From Planococcus donghaensis (GTDB lineage Bacteria; Bacillota; Bacilli; Bacillales_A; Planococcaceae), in contig NZ_CP016543.2 in assembly GCF_001687665.2 (NCBI RefSeq), positions 248,001 to 312,000 of the forward strand: a stretch of 64,000 nt of DNA, in the 5' to 3' direction. The notes below the pieces were generated by a model that made no database searches, was not told the DNA's origin, and saw only the letters and a program-made list of their open reading frames with translations. This document shows, piece after piece, positions 16,881 through 25,002 of the stretch (its first letter is position 1; each line of letters starts with the position of its first letter). The position numbers were made by a program, and so were the translations under genes.

Positions 16881-18620
16881 ATGAAAAAGAAAAACAACGA
16901 AATTGGTTTAAAGCCATTTTTGTCTTTGTTATTAACGTTGAAAATTCCAAAGCTGGCACTTGCGATTGGATTGATTGCTAGTTTAATCACGACACTTGTC
17001 GGCTTGGTCGTACCATTGCTGACAAAAAACTTAGTAGATGGGTTTTCGCTAGAGTCACTGAGTGTGCCGTTAATGATAGGAATTGCTGTTGCTTTTATTG
17101 TGCAAGCTGTGATTAATGGGGTGTCGATTTACTTGCTCAGCATGGTAGGACAGCGAGTCGTGGCGGGATTGAGAGAACGAATGTGGGCAAAGTTAATCCG
17201 ATTGCGTGTAGGTTATTTTGATCAGCATTCAAGCGGAGAAACGGTCAGCCGCGTTGTAAACGATACTGGCATAGTGCGGAATTTGATCACCGATCATTTT
17301 CCTTCGTTTATTACCGGGATCATCTCGATTATTGGTGCAGTGATCATTTTAGTCGTTTTGGATTGGAAGATGACGCTCGTCATGATGATATCGGTGCCAT
17401 TAACCATCGCCGTCATGTTCCCATTAGGGCGCAAAATGTCGAAAATCTCTCGAAATTTGCAAGACGAGACGGCCCATTTTACAGGGCACGTTCAACAAAC
17501 TTTAGGTGAAATTCGGTTAATGAAATCTTCGACAGCGGAAGATACAGAAGAAACAAGAGGCGTTGAAGGCATTGATAAATTATTTAAGTTGGGCATGAAA
17601 GAAGCGAAAATTTATGCGTTGATTGCACCGCTTATGTATTTGGTCGTTATGGTGGTTATCGTGTCGATTATCGGCTATGGCGGAATTCGTGTTGCGAATG
17701 GCGAAATGTCGACTGGATCGCTCGTCGCTTTTTTGTTGTATTTATTCCAAATTATCGTTCCGATGGCGACATTTGCACGATTTTTTACAGAGCTTCAAAA
17801 AGCAAAAGGAGCGACAGAACGCATTATTGGCATTTTAGAATTGCCTCTTGAAGAAGCGGCAAAACAAACAGTTTTAGATATAGCTGGGAAAACTTTGAGT
17901 GTGAAAAATTTGAGTTTTTCGTACGATCAAGGAGAGCCTGTCCTACAAGACGTATCATTTAAAGCGCAACCCGGGGAAATGATTGCTTTTGCAGGGCCAA
18001 GCGGAGGCGGGAAAACGACCGTTTTTGGGTTGCTTGAACGATTTTATGAACCATCGTCAGGGGAGATTTTGATTGGCGACATGCCGATTCGAGACATCTC
18101 TATCGCTTCATGGCGAGATCAAATTGGTTATGTGTCACAAGAAAGTGCCATGATGGGCGGAACGATTCGGGAAAATTTAACGTATGGATTGCCAAACGCT
18201 GAGACCATTCATACTGAAGAGTTATGGCGCGTTACGCGTATGGCTTATGCTGAAGATTTTATTCGTGAATTTCCAGATGGACTGGACACGGAAGTTGGAG
18301 AACGTGGTGTCAAATTATCAGGTGGGCAGCGTCAACGAATTGCCATTGCGCGCGCCTTTTTACGAGATCCAAAAATTTTGATGATGGACGAAGCTACTGC
18401 GAGTTTGGATAGTCAGTCAGAAGGCATCGTCCAGCAAGCATTAAGTCGCTTAATGGAAGGACGCACCACTTTAGTTATCGCACACCGTTTATCAACCATT
18501 GTGGATGCGGACAAAATTGTCTTTATTGAAAAGGGGCGGGTGACCGGAGTCGGGACCCATCAAGAATTGATCGCGACGCATTCGCTTTATCGTGATTTTG
18601 CGGCGCAACAACTTACTTGA
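16881..18620 (+). CDS. ABC multidrug exporter (BmrA/LmrA type half transporter)
   Basis: 579-residue fused membrane-ATPase half transporter that should work as a homodimer in the plasma membrane. Six helices occupy about residues 15-310. The nucleotide-binding domain has Walker A GPSGGGKTT, the Q-loop GYVSQESAMM, signature LSGGQRQRI, Walker B ILMMDEATASLD and switch His AHRLS. Together with the following TipA/Mta-type regulator it suggests drug efflux. ACAGGAG lies nine bases before the start. Its stop codon lies inside the regulator's promoter. Confidence 0.9.
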   Translation: MKKKNNEIGLKPFLSLLLTLKIPKLALAIGLIASLITTLVGLVVPLLTKNLVDGFSLESLSVPLMIGIAVAFIVQAVINGVSIYLLSMVGQRVVAGLRERMWAKLIRLRVGYFDQHSSGETVSRVVNDTGIVRNLITDHFPSFITGIISIIGAVIILVVLDWKMTLVMMISVPLTIAVMFPLGRKMSKISRNLQDETAHFTGHVQQTLGEIRLMKSSTAEDTEETRGVEGIDKLFKLGMKEAKIYALIAPLMYLVVMVVIVSIIGYGGIRVANGEMSTGSLVAFLLYLFQIIVPMATFARFFTELQKAKGATERIIGILELPLEEAAKQTVLDIAGKTLSVKNLSFSYDQGEPVLQDVSFKAQPGEMIAFAGPSGGGKTTVFGLLERFYEPSSGEILIGDMPIRDISIASWRDQIGYVSQESAMMGGTIRENLTYGLPNAETIHTEELWRVTRMAYAEDFIREFPDGLDTEVGERGVKLSGGQRQRIAIARAFLRDPKILMMDEATASLDSQSEGIVQQALSRLMEGRTTLVIAHRLSTIVDADKIVFIEKGRVTGVGTHQELIATHSLYRDFAAQQLT

Positions 18621-18647
18621 CCTTAACGTAACGTAAAGGTGTAAGCT
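18617..18647 (+). promoter_or_regulatory. MerR-type promoter with 19-bp spacer and embedded dyad
   Basis: TTGACC (18617-18622) and TAAGCT (18642-18647) are 19 bases apart, the overlong spacing typical of promoters activated by MerR-family regulators. The spacer contains ACCTTAACGT and ACGTAAAGGT, inverted arms that match at all but one position per arm. The -35 overlaps the stop codon of the ABC exporter. It should drive the adjacent regulator gene, that is, autoactivation. The implied 5' leader is only about 15 bases. Confidence 0.85.
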
Positions 18648-18669
18648 GAGCTTATCAGGAGGTGGCGAG

Positions 18670-19425
18670 ATGGAATACACCGTGAACAAGCTTGCGAGAC
18701 TATCTGGAATTAGCACACGAACGTTGCGTTACTACGATGAAATTGATTTGTTAAAGCCAGCACGTAAAAATTCTTCAGGCTACCGAATTTACGGTCAGTC
18801 CGAAGTGGATAAGCTGCAGCAAATTTTGTTTTACCGGGAACTAGGACTTGAACTTGAACAAATAAAGAGCATCGTCAATAATCCCGAATTCGATGGTTCG
18901 CAAGCTTTGGTTGAACACCGAGAAAAACTTCTCGCTAAGCGTGTGCAATTAGACCTCTTGATTAGCAATGTGGAAAAAACCATTTCCGCAAAAAAAGGAG
19001 CGAGCACGATGACAGACAACGAGAAATTTCAAGGTTTTAAGCAGAAGCTAGTCGACGACAACGAACAGCAGTATGGCAATGAAATCCGTGACAACTATGG
19101 TGACGAGCTAGTCGATCGATCCAATGCAAAAATGTTGAAGCTTAGTGAAGAAGACTATCAGGAATTTATGAAGCTCGAACAGCAAATTTTGAGTGCTTTA
19201 GTTGAAGCGATGGAAACGGGTGACCCAACGAGTGAAGCGGCACGGCAAACAGTCGATTTGCATCGTCAGTGGTTAAGTTTTACATGGTCGACATATAGTA
19301 AAGAAGCGCACCGGGGGTTAGCGGAAATGTATATAGCAGACGAACGATTTGCTGCGTACTATGACAAAGTCCAACCGGGTGCTGCACAATTTTTGCGAGA
19401 TGCGATTGTAGCGTATACGTCGTAA
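18670..19425 (+). CDS. MerR-family activator with TipAS drug-binding domain (TipA/Mta type)
   Basis: 251-residue regulator. The MerR DNA-binding domain is at residues 1-70 (VNKLARLSGISTRTLRYYDEIDLLKP), a coiled coil spans about 75-112, and the C-terminal TipAS domain about 114-251 binds antibiotics in TipAL. B. subtilis Mta has the same layout and activates multidrug transporters and itself. AGGAGGTGG precedes the start. An internal ribosome site and in-frame ATG at 19009 could give the TipAS domain alone. Likely target: its own promoter at 18617 and possibly efflux genes elsewhere. Confidence 0.92.
   Translation: MEYTVNKLARLSGISTRTLRYYDEIDLLKPARKNSSGYRIYGQSEVDKLQQILFYRELGLELEQIKSIVNNPEFDGSQALVEHREKLLAKRVQLDLLISNVEKTISAKKGASTMTDNEKFQGFKQKLVDDNEQQYGNEIRDNYGDELVDRSNAKMLKLSEEDYQEFMKLEQQILSALVEAMETGDPTSEAARQTVDLHRQWLSFTWSTYSKEAHRGLAEMYIADERFAAYYDKVQPGAAQFLRDAIVAYTS
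18995..19011 (+). other. Internal ribosome binding site and start for a TipAS-only product
   Basis: AAGGAG (18995-19000), eight bases, then in-frame ATG (19009-19011) at codon 114 of the MerR gene, exactly at the linker before the TipAS domain. The product would be 138 residues (19009-19425). In Streptomyces tipA the 144-residue TipAS form is known to be made from an internal start. Confidence 0.6.
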
Positions 19426-19440
19426 TTTCTTGATTAGGTA

Positions 19441-19471
19441 GGCAGTCCGATGTTTCGGACTGCCTTTTTTT
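19441..19471 (+). terminator. Terminator of the MerR-type gene
   Basis: Perfect stem ggcagtccga / tcggactgcc, loop TGTT, seven T. Confidence 0.92.
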
Positions 19472-19475
19472 ATGG

Positions 19476-19922
19476 GGATTTTTGGTTGTGCGCGCGTAAA
19501 TTGTGAGGAGCGCGCATATTTTTGGTTGTGCGCGCGTAAGTTTTGAGGAACGCGCATATTTTTGGTTGTGCGTGCGTAAGTTGTGAGAAGCGCGCATATT
19601 TTTTGGCTGCGCGCGCGTAAGTTGTGAGGAACGCGCATATTTTTGGTTGTGCGTGCGTAAGTTGTGAGGAGCGCGCATATTTTTTGGCTGCGCGCGCGTA
19701 AGTTGTGAGGAACTCGCGAATTTTTGGTTGTGCGTGCGTAAGTTGTGAGGAGCGCGCGAATTTTTGGTTGTGCGCGCGTAAATTGTGAGGACCGCGCATA
19801 TTTTTGGTGGTGCGCGCGTAAATTGTGAGGAGCGCGGGAATTTTTCGACTACCGTGCATAAATTCTGAGGAACGCGCATATTCTCCGACCAACGTGCATA
19901 AGTTCGCCACACCGCGCATAAG
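19476..19922. repeat. Array of eleven 40/41-bp tandem repeats with internal hairpins
   Basis: The unit begins TTTTTGGTTGTGCGCGCGTA and continues AGTTGTGAGGAGCGCGCATA. The GG of successive units (CG in the last two) falls at 19484, 19524, 19564, 19605, 19645, 19686, 19726, 19766, 19806, 19846 and 19886. Each unit can fold through TGCGCGC and GCGCGCA around a loop containing TTGTGAGG. Units 3/5 and 4/6 are alike (GTGCGTGCG against CTGCGCGCG), showing duplication of an 81-bp dimer. Units 10-11 are degenerate. The period is not a multiple of three and stop-free minus-strand frames here are a by-product. The array fills most of the 642-base gap between the MerR gene and 20068; the rest is the terminator and an AT-rich promoter region with TATACT near 20008. 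Confidence 0.95.
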
Positions 19923-20067
19923 ACCCGAAATGCTACAGAAAAGCAGTGTTTACAAAGCTTTAACAATTGTTTACACGCGTGTCACGGCATCTTCATAAAG
20001 GCTTGTTATACTAAAGCCAATTAAGCAACTGCCAACGATTCGTTTTAGTCGAAAAGGAGAGGTTTGC

Positions 20068-20907
20068 ATGAACGGGAAGAATAAGAAGTCACCAATTGTA
20101 AAAGTCATGTCGTTTAATATTGCTCATGGATTAGGGATGGACGGGATCGTGGATTTAGAGAAGACCGCGCAAGTGATTGAAGATTCGTGTGCGACCATCA
20201 TCGCTTTGCAAGAAGTTGATCGTCACTTTTCAGTCCGCAGTTCGTTTGTGGACCAAGTAGGTTGGTTAAGTGAAAGACTAGGAATGTATGCAGCTTACGG
20301 GGCCAACATGGATGTGGCACCATTAGATTCCGAGCGTCCAAACCAACAATACGGTAATGTCATTTTAAGCAAATACCCAATCAAATACAGCGAAAATCAT
20401 TTATTGAGCCAAGTGTATTGTCCTTTTGGAAATAATGAACAACGCGGCATATTGGAAACCGTCATCGAAGTGGATGGCAGTTATGTTAGTGTCTTTAACA
20501 CGCATTTGGCACTTAAAGATGAAGAGTTAGAAGTAAGTGTCGACGAAATTTTAGCCATTACTGGAAAAAGCCATTTTCCGCGTATCATTGCAGGCGACTT
20601 TAATGCCCCTGCTTCAAATATCCATATCCAAAAGCTCAAGAGCCATTTTCGAGATGCATTTCTGAAAATGAAAAGAGGCGACGCTTATACCTACCCTTCG
20701 CCTTACGTAAACAAAGAAACGGGTGAGGTTTTCCGACCAGCCACACGCATCGACTATATTTTTGCAGATCCTTATTTAGATGTGATACAAGCAGCAGTCA
20801 TCGAAACTGCCGTTTCCGATCATTTGCCGATAGCGGCGGATATGATTTTATCGGGTGCTAAAGTGGACGATCAAGTTTACACACGCAAAGCACGTGTAAC
20901 TGTATAA
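20068..20907 (+). CDS. Endonuclease/exonuclease/phosphatase-family hydrolase
   Basis: 279-residue Mg2+-dependent hydrolase of the EEP fold. Metal and catalytic residues are visible: Asn in MSFNIAHG, Glu in ALQEVDRH, NTHLAL, GDFNAP, and the final SDHLPI. No signal peptide, so cytoplasmic. The family includes nucleases, phospholipases and phosphatases; the substrate cannot be told. AAAGGAGAGG lies before the start. Monocistronic. Confidence 0.83.
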   Translation: MNGKNKKSPIVKVMSFNIAHGLGMDGIVDLEKTAQVIEDSCATIIALQEVDRHFSVRSSFVDQVGWLSERLGMYAAYGANMDVAPLDSERPNQQYGNVILSKYPIKYSENHLLSQVYCPFGNNEQRGILETVIEVDGSYVSVFNTHLALKDEELEVSVDEILAITGKSHFPRIIAGDFNAPASNIHIQKLKSHFRDAFLKMKRGDAYTYPSPYVNKETGEVFRPATRIDYIFADPYLDVIQAAVIETAVSDHLPIAADMILSGAKVDDQVYTRKARVTV

Positions 20908-20914
20908 AGAATTT

Positions 20915-20955
20915 AAAAAACCGGGAGCTCTAAAGAAGAGCTTCCGGTTTTTGGT
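20915..20955. terminator. Bidirectional terminator overlapping the 3' end of yhhQ
   Basis: Stem aaaaaccgg.gagctc / gagctt.ccggttttt; it includes the last codons and stop (20930) of the minus-strand gene. Confidence 0.75.
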
Positions 20956-21580
20956 ATCCGTAAAGGTGTGGGTCTGTTTGTTGGCGTCTGCATAACTTCA
21001 CAAGTAAATAAACAACAGGAGTGTCGGCAACTGCAACGATCCACTTAAAGATGTATTGCGTGACGATCATGCCAAGCAATACACTAGTTGGCATCGTGCC
21101 GTAAAAAGCGATGGTGATAAAAAGACTCGTATCCACTAATTGGCTTGCCATTGTCGAAGCATTATTGCGCAACCATAATCGAGAGTTGCCATGTTTATTT
21201 TTCAGCTTATGAAAAATCGTGACATCTAGGTTTTGGCTAATAAAATAAGACACAAGACTCGCTAAAGTTACGCGGAAGCCTGCAGAAAAGATGGTTTCAA
21301 ATGATTCTTGGTTTGCGAAAAATGGGGCAGAAGGCAAATGAATCGCAAGAAAAATAAAAGCCAACGCACAAAGTTGTGTGATAAATCCAGCTGTCACGGT
21401 TTGGCGTGCGGCTTTTTTGCCGTACACTTCTGCGATGGTATCAGTAATCGGAAATGTAAAGACATAAACGATTACAGCGGCTGGTAACACTGCCCATTCC
21501 CCAATGCTAAATAATTTGACTGCTAAAATGTTCGAAAGGATTAAGAGACCGACAAATGCACCATTTAAGTAAAGTAACAT
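20930..21580 (-). CDS. yhhQ: Queuosine precursor transporter, YhhQ family
   Basis: 216-residue membrane protein of the VUT/YhhQ family with six helices. Typical features are FPITDTIAEVYGKKAARQTV and WLRNNASTMASQLVDTSLFITIAF. YhhQ proteins import preQ0/preQ1 or queuine-like bases. It starts 11 bases after the queF stop with AAGGAG and shares its preQ1 riboswitch, which fits the role well. Confidence 0.9.
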   Translation of the reverse strand: MLLYLNGAFVGLLILSNILAVKLFSIGEWAVLPAAVIVYVFTFPITDTIAEVYGKKAARQTVTAGFITQLCALAFIFLAIHLPSAPFFANQESFETIFSAGFRVTLASLVSYFISQNLDVTIFHKLKNKHGNSRLWLRNNASTMASQLVDTSLFITIAFYGTMPTSVLLGMIVTQYIFKWIVAVADTPVVYLLVKLCRRQQTDPHLYGYQKPEALL

Positions 21581-21591
21581 GTGCAGACTCC

Positions 21592-22086
21592 TTATCGATT
21601 AGTAATCGTTTCAGGATTCAAGTCGTGGTTCATCATCCGATACGACGCCATTTCTTCGTATTTTGTTCCAGGTTTGCCGTAGTTTGTGTAAGGGTCGATT
21701 GAAAGGCCACCACGTGGTGTGAATTTCCCCCATACTTCGATGTAACGAGGGTCCATCAATTTGATTAAATCGTTCATAATGATATTAACGACATCTTCAT
21801 GGAAATCTCCGTGGTTACGGAAGCTGAACAAATAAAGCTTGAGTGATTTGCTTTCTACTAATGTTTTATCAGGGATAAAGCTTAAGTAGATTGTCGCGAA
21901 ATCAGGCTGTCCTGTTTGCGGGCAAAGTGAAGTAAATTCAGGGCAGTTAAACTTTACGAAATAATCGCGCGTGTGTAGGTTGTCAATTGGTTCTAACACG
22001 TCTGGATCGTATTCAAATTTATACTTCGTGTTCTGATTGCCTAGCAATGATAAATGATCGAGTGTATCTTCGTTTCTTCCTGCCAT
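21592..22086 (-). CDS. queF: NADPH-dependent 7-cyano-7-deazaguanine reductase QueF
   Basis: 164-residue type I QueF that reduces preQ0 to preQ1 in queuosine synthesis. The catalytic Cys55 lies in [11 protein letters not shown] and the acid Asp62 follows at the usual spacing; [13 protein letters not shown] carries the substrate-binding residues. The frame stays open upstream to 22260 but that part is the riboswitch leader; the ATG at 22086 has AAAGGAGG upstream and gives the standard length. Confidence 0.95.
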   Translation of the reverse strand: MAGRNEDTLDHLSLLGNQNTKYKFEYDPDVLEPIDNLHTRDYFVKFNCPEFTSLCPQTGQPDFATIYLSFIPDKTLVESKSLKLYLFSFRNHGDFHEDVVNIIMNDLIKLMDPRYIEVWGKFTPRGGLSIDPYTNYGKPGTKYEEMASYRMMNHDLNPETITNR

Positions 22087-22146
22087 AATAAACGGCCTCC
22101 TTTTAGATGACCGACTGGGAAGAGGGCTATAAAAAAACGGACAAAA

Positions 22147-22176
22147 GAAAAAGCCAAATCGCATGTGGATTTGGCG
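22147..22176 (-). terminator. Riboswitch expression-platform terminator before queF
   Basis: Minus-strand GCCAAATC, loop CACATGC, GATTTGGC, then a T-run, 60 bases before the queF start and just after the preQ1 aptamer. Confidence 0.85.
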
Positions 22177-22190
22177 GAGTTTCGACAATC

Positions 22191-22230
22191 CATAGTTTTT
22201 TATAGAGGGTGAAATGCTATGAACCTCTCC
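22191..22230 (-). ncRNA. preQ1-I riboswitch controlling queF-yhhQ
   Basis: The minus strand carries AGAGGTTCATAGC followed by CACCCTCTATAAAAAACTAT, matching the class I preQ1 aptamer (hairpin AGAGG/CCTCT and the A-rich tail ending AAAAAACTA that forms the pseudoknot). The terminator after it implies transcription attenuation when preQ1 is abundant. Confidence 0.93.
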
Positions 22231-22262
22231 CGTTGCCGGGTTATTAATTTTTTTACTCACTT

Positions 22263-22291
22263 ATCTTATAAGACTTACTATTCGTTGTCAA
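22263..22291 (-). promoter_or_regulatory. Promoter of the queF-yhhQ operon
   Basis: Minus-strand TTGACA (22291-22286), 17-base spacer, TAAGAT (22268-22263), about 35 bases before the aptamer. Confidence 0.7.
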
Positions 22292-22340
22292 TCGGACAAA
22301 TTTGTTAAAATAACAGCATGGAGATAGAGGAGCGGATAGC

Positions 22341-23243
22341 ATGAGTCACGATCACGATCATTTTGAAATGACGCGAAATAACAATCGAAAAGCATTAACG
22401 ATTGCGCTGGCCATTACAGCTGGGATTATGCTGCTAGAGTTTTTCGGGGGGCTTTTCACCAATAGTTTAGCTTTAATCGCAGATAGTGGTCATATGCTGT
22501 CGGATACCGTATCGCTCGTACTTAGTTTGTCTGCAATTTGGTTTGCTGGAAAAGCAGTTTCTACTAAGAAAACGTATGGGTATTATCGTTTTGAAATTCT
22601 TACCGCTTTTATTAACGGCATTACATTGTTTATCATGGCGGGCTTTATTATTTATGAAGCCATTCAACGAGTATACGAGCCGTCGGAAGTTCAAGGGGGC
22701 TGGATGTTGGTCATTGCGGCAATTGGTCTTGTGGCCAACTTATTGAGTGCTTGGGTCTTGAATCGCGGAGCAGATGTGCATGGCAATTTGAATATGAAGA
22801 GTGCTTATATGCACATTATTGGGGATGCATTAGGTTCAGTCGGAGCGATAGTCGCCGGGTTATTAATTCTTCTATTTGACTGGACGATAGCCGATCCAAT
22901 TATTTCTGTTGTCGTTGCGCTATTAATTTTGCGGAGTGCTTGGGGCATTCTTCAAAACAGTTTGCACATTTTAATGGAAGGAACGCCAAGAGACCTCGAT
23001 TTGCAAGAAATAACAGCGCGTCTTCTCGAAATTGAGGGAGTCGTAGATGTTCATGACCTTCACGTTTGGACCATCACGTCTGGATTGGATCAATTTACGT
23101 GTCACATTGATGTGGAAGAGAACGTAGATGAACAACAAATTCTGCAACAAGCACTAAAGTTGGTACATGATATTTGTGACATTGAACATGCCACCATCCA
23201 AATTGAAAAACCAAACACTCATCACTCTTCTTTAAAGGTGTAA
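22341..23243 (+). CDS. czcD: Cation diffusion facilitator, CzcD family
   Basis: 300-residue CDF exporter, probably for Zn2+, Cd2+, Co2+ in exchange for protons or K+. Six helices; metal-site residues are visible in helix 2 (DSGHMLSDTVSL) and helix 5 (HIIGDALGSVGAI). The N-terminus has a His-rich tag (MSHDHDHF) and the cytoplasmic C-terminal domain (~205-295) has VHDLHVWTITSG. Monocistronic; GATAGAGGAG precedes the start. The metal is not determined from sequence. Confidence 0.92.
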   Translation: MSHDHDHFEMTRNNNRKALTIALAITAGIMLLEFFGGLFTNSLALIADSGHMLSDTVSLVLSLSAIWFAGKAVSTKKTYGYYRFEILTAFINGITLFIMAGFIIYEAIQRVYEPSEVQGGWMLVIAAIGLVANLLSAWVLNRGADVHGNLNMKSAYMHIIGDALGSVGAIVAGLLILLFDWTIADPIISVVVALLILRSAWGILQNSLHILMEGTPRDLDLQEITARLLEIEGVVDVHDLHVWTITSGLDQFTCHIDVEENVDEQQILQQALKLVHDICDIEHATIQIEKPNTHHSSLKV

Positions 23244-23369
23244 ATTTGTTATAAAAAAGACTTTTATACAAAGAAAAACAGACGAATTTATGTTCTTTAC
23301 GAATTGCTGGAACCTGCACTTTTTCATGGTAAACTAAAGCTAAAAGCTAGGCAGAAAGGAGCGGCAAGG

Positions 23370-24305
23370 ATGGCAGGAAACAATGGGCATGCATTGCAGG
23401 AGCAAACGGTAGAGTGGATAAAAGCACAATTTGATGAACCTGTAGAAATTACGAACGTTCAGTCGCTGACAGGAGCAACTTCCTCAACTTTATTTGAATT
23501 GGTTGTTACCTCAAATGGTTTGGAACGTTCTTATGTGTTACGACTTTTTCATAAAAGGGATTGGCTACAGAAAGAACCTGATTTAGCAAAACATGAAGCC
23601 TTTAGTCTTCAATACGCAGAAAAAATGGGCCTTGCTGTTCCGCATTTAGTTGCTTATGACGCAACCGGTGAAGAAAGTGGCATACCTGCAGTGTTAATGT
23701 CGAAGATGCCTGGATCGGTCGTTCTTCAACCTTCGAATGATGAAGTATGGATAGATGAACTGGCATCTACTCTAGCCAAGTTGCATCAAACAAATGCAGA
23801 GGACTTTCCTTATGAATATTCTCCATATAATGACGTTTTTTTACTGGAAAAACCGACATGGTCGAAAGTTCAGAACGAGTGGATGCGCGCTTTCTATATT
23901 GTTTCTGGTAGCCGTCCGGCTTTTCGAGAATGTTTGATTCACCGCGACTTTCATCCAGCTAATGTGCTATGGGAAAATCGCCAAGTGACTGCCATCGTCG
24001 ATTGGGTCAATGCTTGCCGTGGCCCCGCAGGAATTGACGTTGGACATTGTCGCGTAAACTTAGCGCAAATGTACGGAATTTCTGTCGCCAATGATTTTTT
24101 GGCGGCTTATGAACGTCATGCAGGGAGTGATTTTACGTACGATCCTTATTGGGATCTTGTTTCGCTAACAGATATTTTAGATGGCTCACCCACTGTTTAT
24201 CCAGGCTGGAAAGCTTTTGGCATGAAAGGCTTATCTAACGAGTTAGTACGTCACCGATTAGACGATTATTTATTGAGTTTACTGGATCGATTCGATGATT
24301 ATTAA
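23370..24305 (+). CDS. Aminoglycoside phosphotransferase-family kinase
   Basis: 311-residue small-molecule kinase of the APH/choline-kinase fold. The catalytic loop is LIHRDFHPANVLW (Asp as base, Asn for Mg2+), and the DFG equivalent is IVDWVNA. Substrate unknown; chromosomal members often phosphorylate housekeeping metabolites rather than drugs. The ATG at 23370 has AAAGGAG nine bases upstream; the frame is open from 23304 without a ribosome site. Confidence 0.83.
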   Translation: MAGNNGHALQEQTVEWIKAQFDEPVEITNVQSLTGATSSTLFELVVTSNGLERSYVLRLFHKRDWLQKEPDLAKHEAFSLQYAEKMGLAVPHLVAYDATGEESGIPAVLMSKMPGSVVLQPSNDEVWIDELASTLAKLHQTNAEDFPYEYSPYNDVFLLEKPTWSKVQNEWMRAFYIVSGSRPAFRECLIHRDFHPANVLWENRQVTAIVDWVNACRGPAGIDVGHCRVNLAQMYGISVANDFLAAYERHAGSDFTYDPYWDLVSLTDILDGSPTVYPGWKAFGMKGLSNELVRHRLDDYLLSLLDRFDDY

Positions 24306-24388
24306 GCTAGCTCAGTAGATTTCTAGGTTTGATTTCTCCGATAAAGGCAATATACAACAATAAGTGAGTTTTTTGAGGAGGAAATCAA

Positions 24389-24916
24389 ATGACAGATAAC
24401 CAATTACATCAATTAAAAAAACAACTAGAAGAACAAGTAGCATCATTAGAAGAACGAGTTGAGCAAACAGAAGAGTTTGAGTCAACTGAGCTTTCCCATT
24501 ATGATAATCATCCAGGTGATAATGCTACCGAGTTATACGACCAAGAACGTGACTTAGCGATGGAGCAATTTAAAGAAGGCGAACTGGAAAAAACAAAAGC
24601 AGCACTGGCTGCAATTGAAGAAGGTACTTATGGAAAGTGTGCAGTTTGCGGTAAGGATATTCCATTCGAACGGTTGGAAGCATTGCCAACAGCGCTTACA
24701 TGCATCGACCATGCCGACCAAGAACCTGATTTGGAAAGCCGCCCAGCAGAAGAAGATGTTTTGCAAGCTTCTACAAAACAGCCTGTTGAAAAAGAAGACG
24801 GAGCTATTCGTGATTACGAGGATAGCTTTGAAGATGTAGAAGATTTCGGCTCATCAGATACGCCGCAAGATCAGCCAAACGAAGATCCACAAAAATTTTT
24901 TAAAGACGAAAACTAA
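24389..24916 (+). CDS. yteA: YteA-family DksA/TraR-like zinc-finger protein
   Basis: 175-residue protein. An N-terminal coiled coil (about residues 3-75, with HYDNHPGDNATELYDQERD) is followed by a DksA-type zinc finger, CAVC then TCIDH, with His in place of the fourth Cys, and an acidic tail. YteA-type proteins occur across Bacilli and are listed as sporulation-associated; their role is unclear. GAGGAGG precedes the start and a perfect terminator follows. Confidence 0.85.
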   Translation: MTDNQLHQLKKQLEEQVASLEERVEQTEEFESTELSHYDNHPGDNATELYDQERDLAMEQFKEGELEKTKAALAAIEEGTYGKCAVCGKDIPFERLEALPTALTCIDHADQEPDLESRPAEEDVLQASTKQPVEKEDGAIRDYEDSFEDVEDFGSSDTPQDQPNEDPQKFFKDEN

Positions 24917-24920
24917 TAGT

Positions 24921-24957
24921 AAATCCCCTTCTGCCTATGGGCATGAAGGGGATTTGA
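24921..24957 (+). terminator. Terminator of yteA
   Basis: Stem aaatcccctt.tgcc / gggca.aaggggattt. Confidence 0.8.
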
Positions 24958-25002
24958 GCATTAATCGTATTTCCCGGGAAATATGAGCAGAGGAGAATGC
25001 GC

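Noticed and set aside
19476..19922. CRISPR array
   Set aside because: Units are contiguous and degenerate with no unique spacers, and no cas gene is in the window.
19280..19966. Long minus-strand frames over the 40-bp repeat array
   Set aside because: They are repetitive read-outs of the array (Thr-Arg-Ala-Gln-Pro type) in several frames at once; the 40/41-bp period does not preserve a frame and no ribosome site exists.
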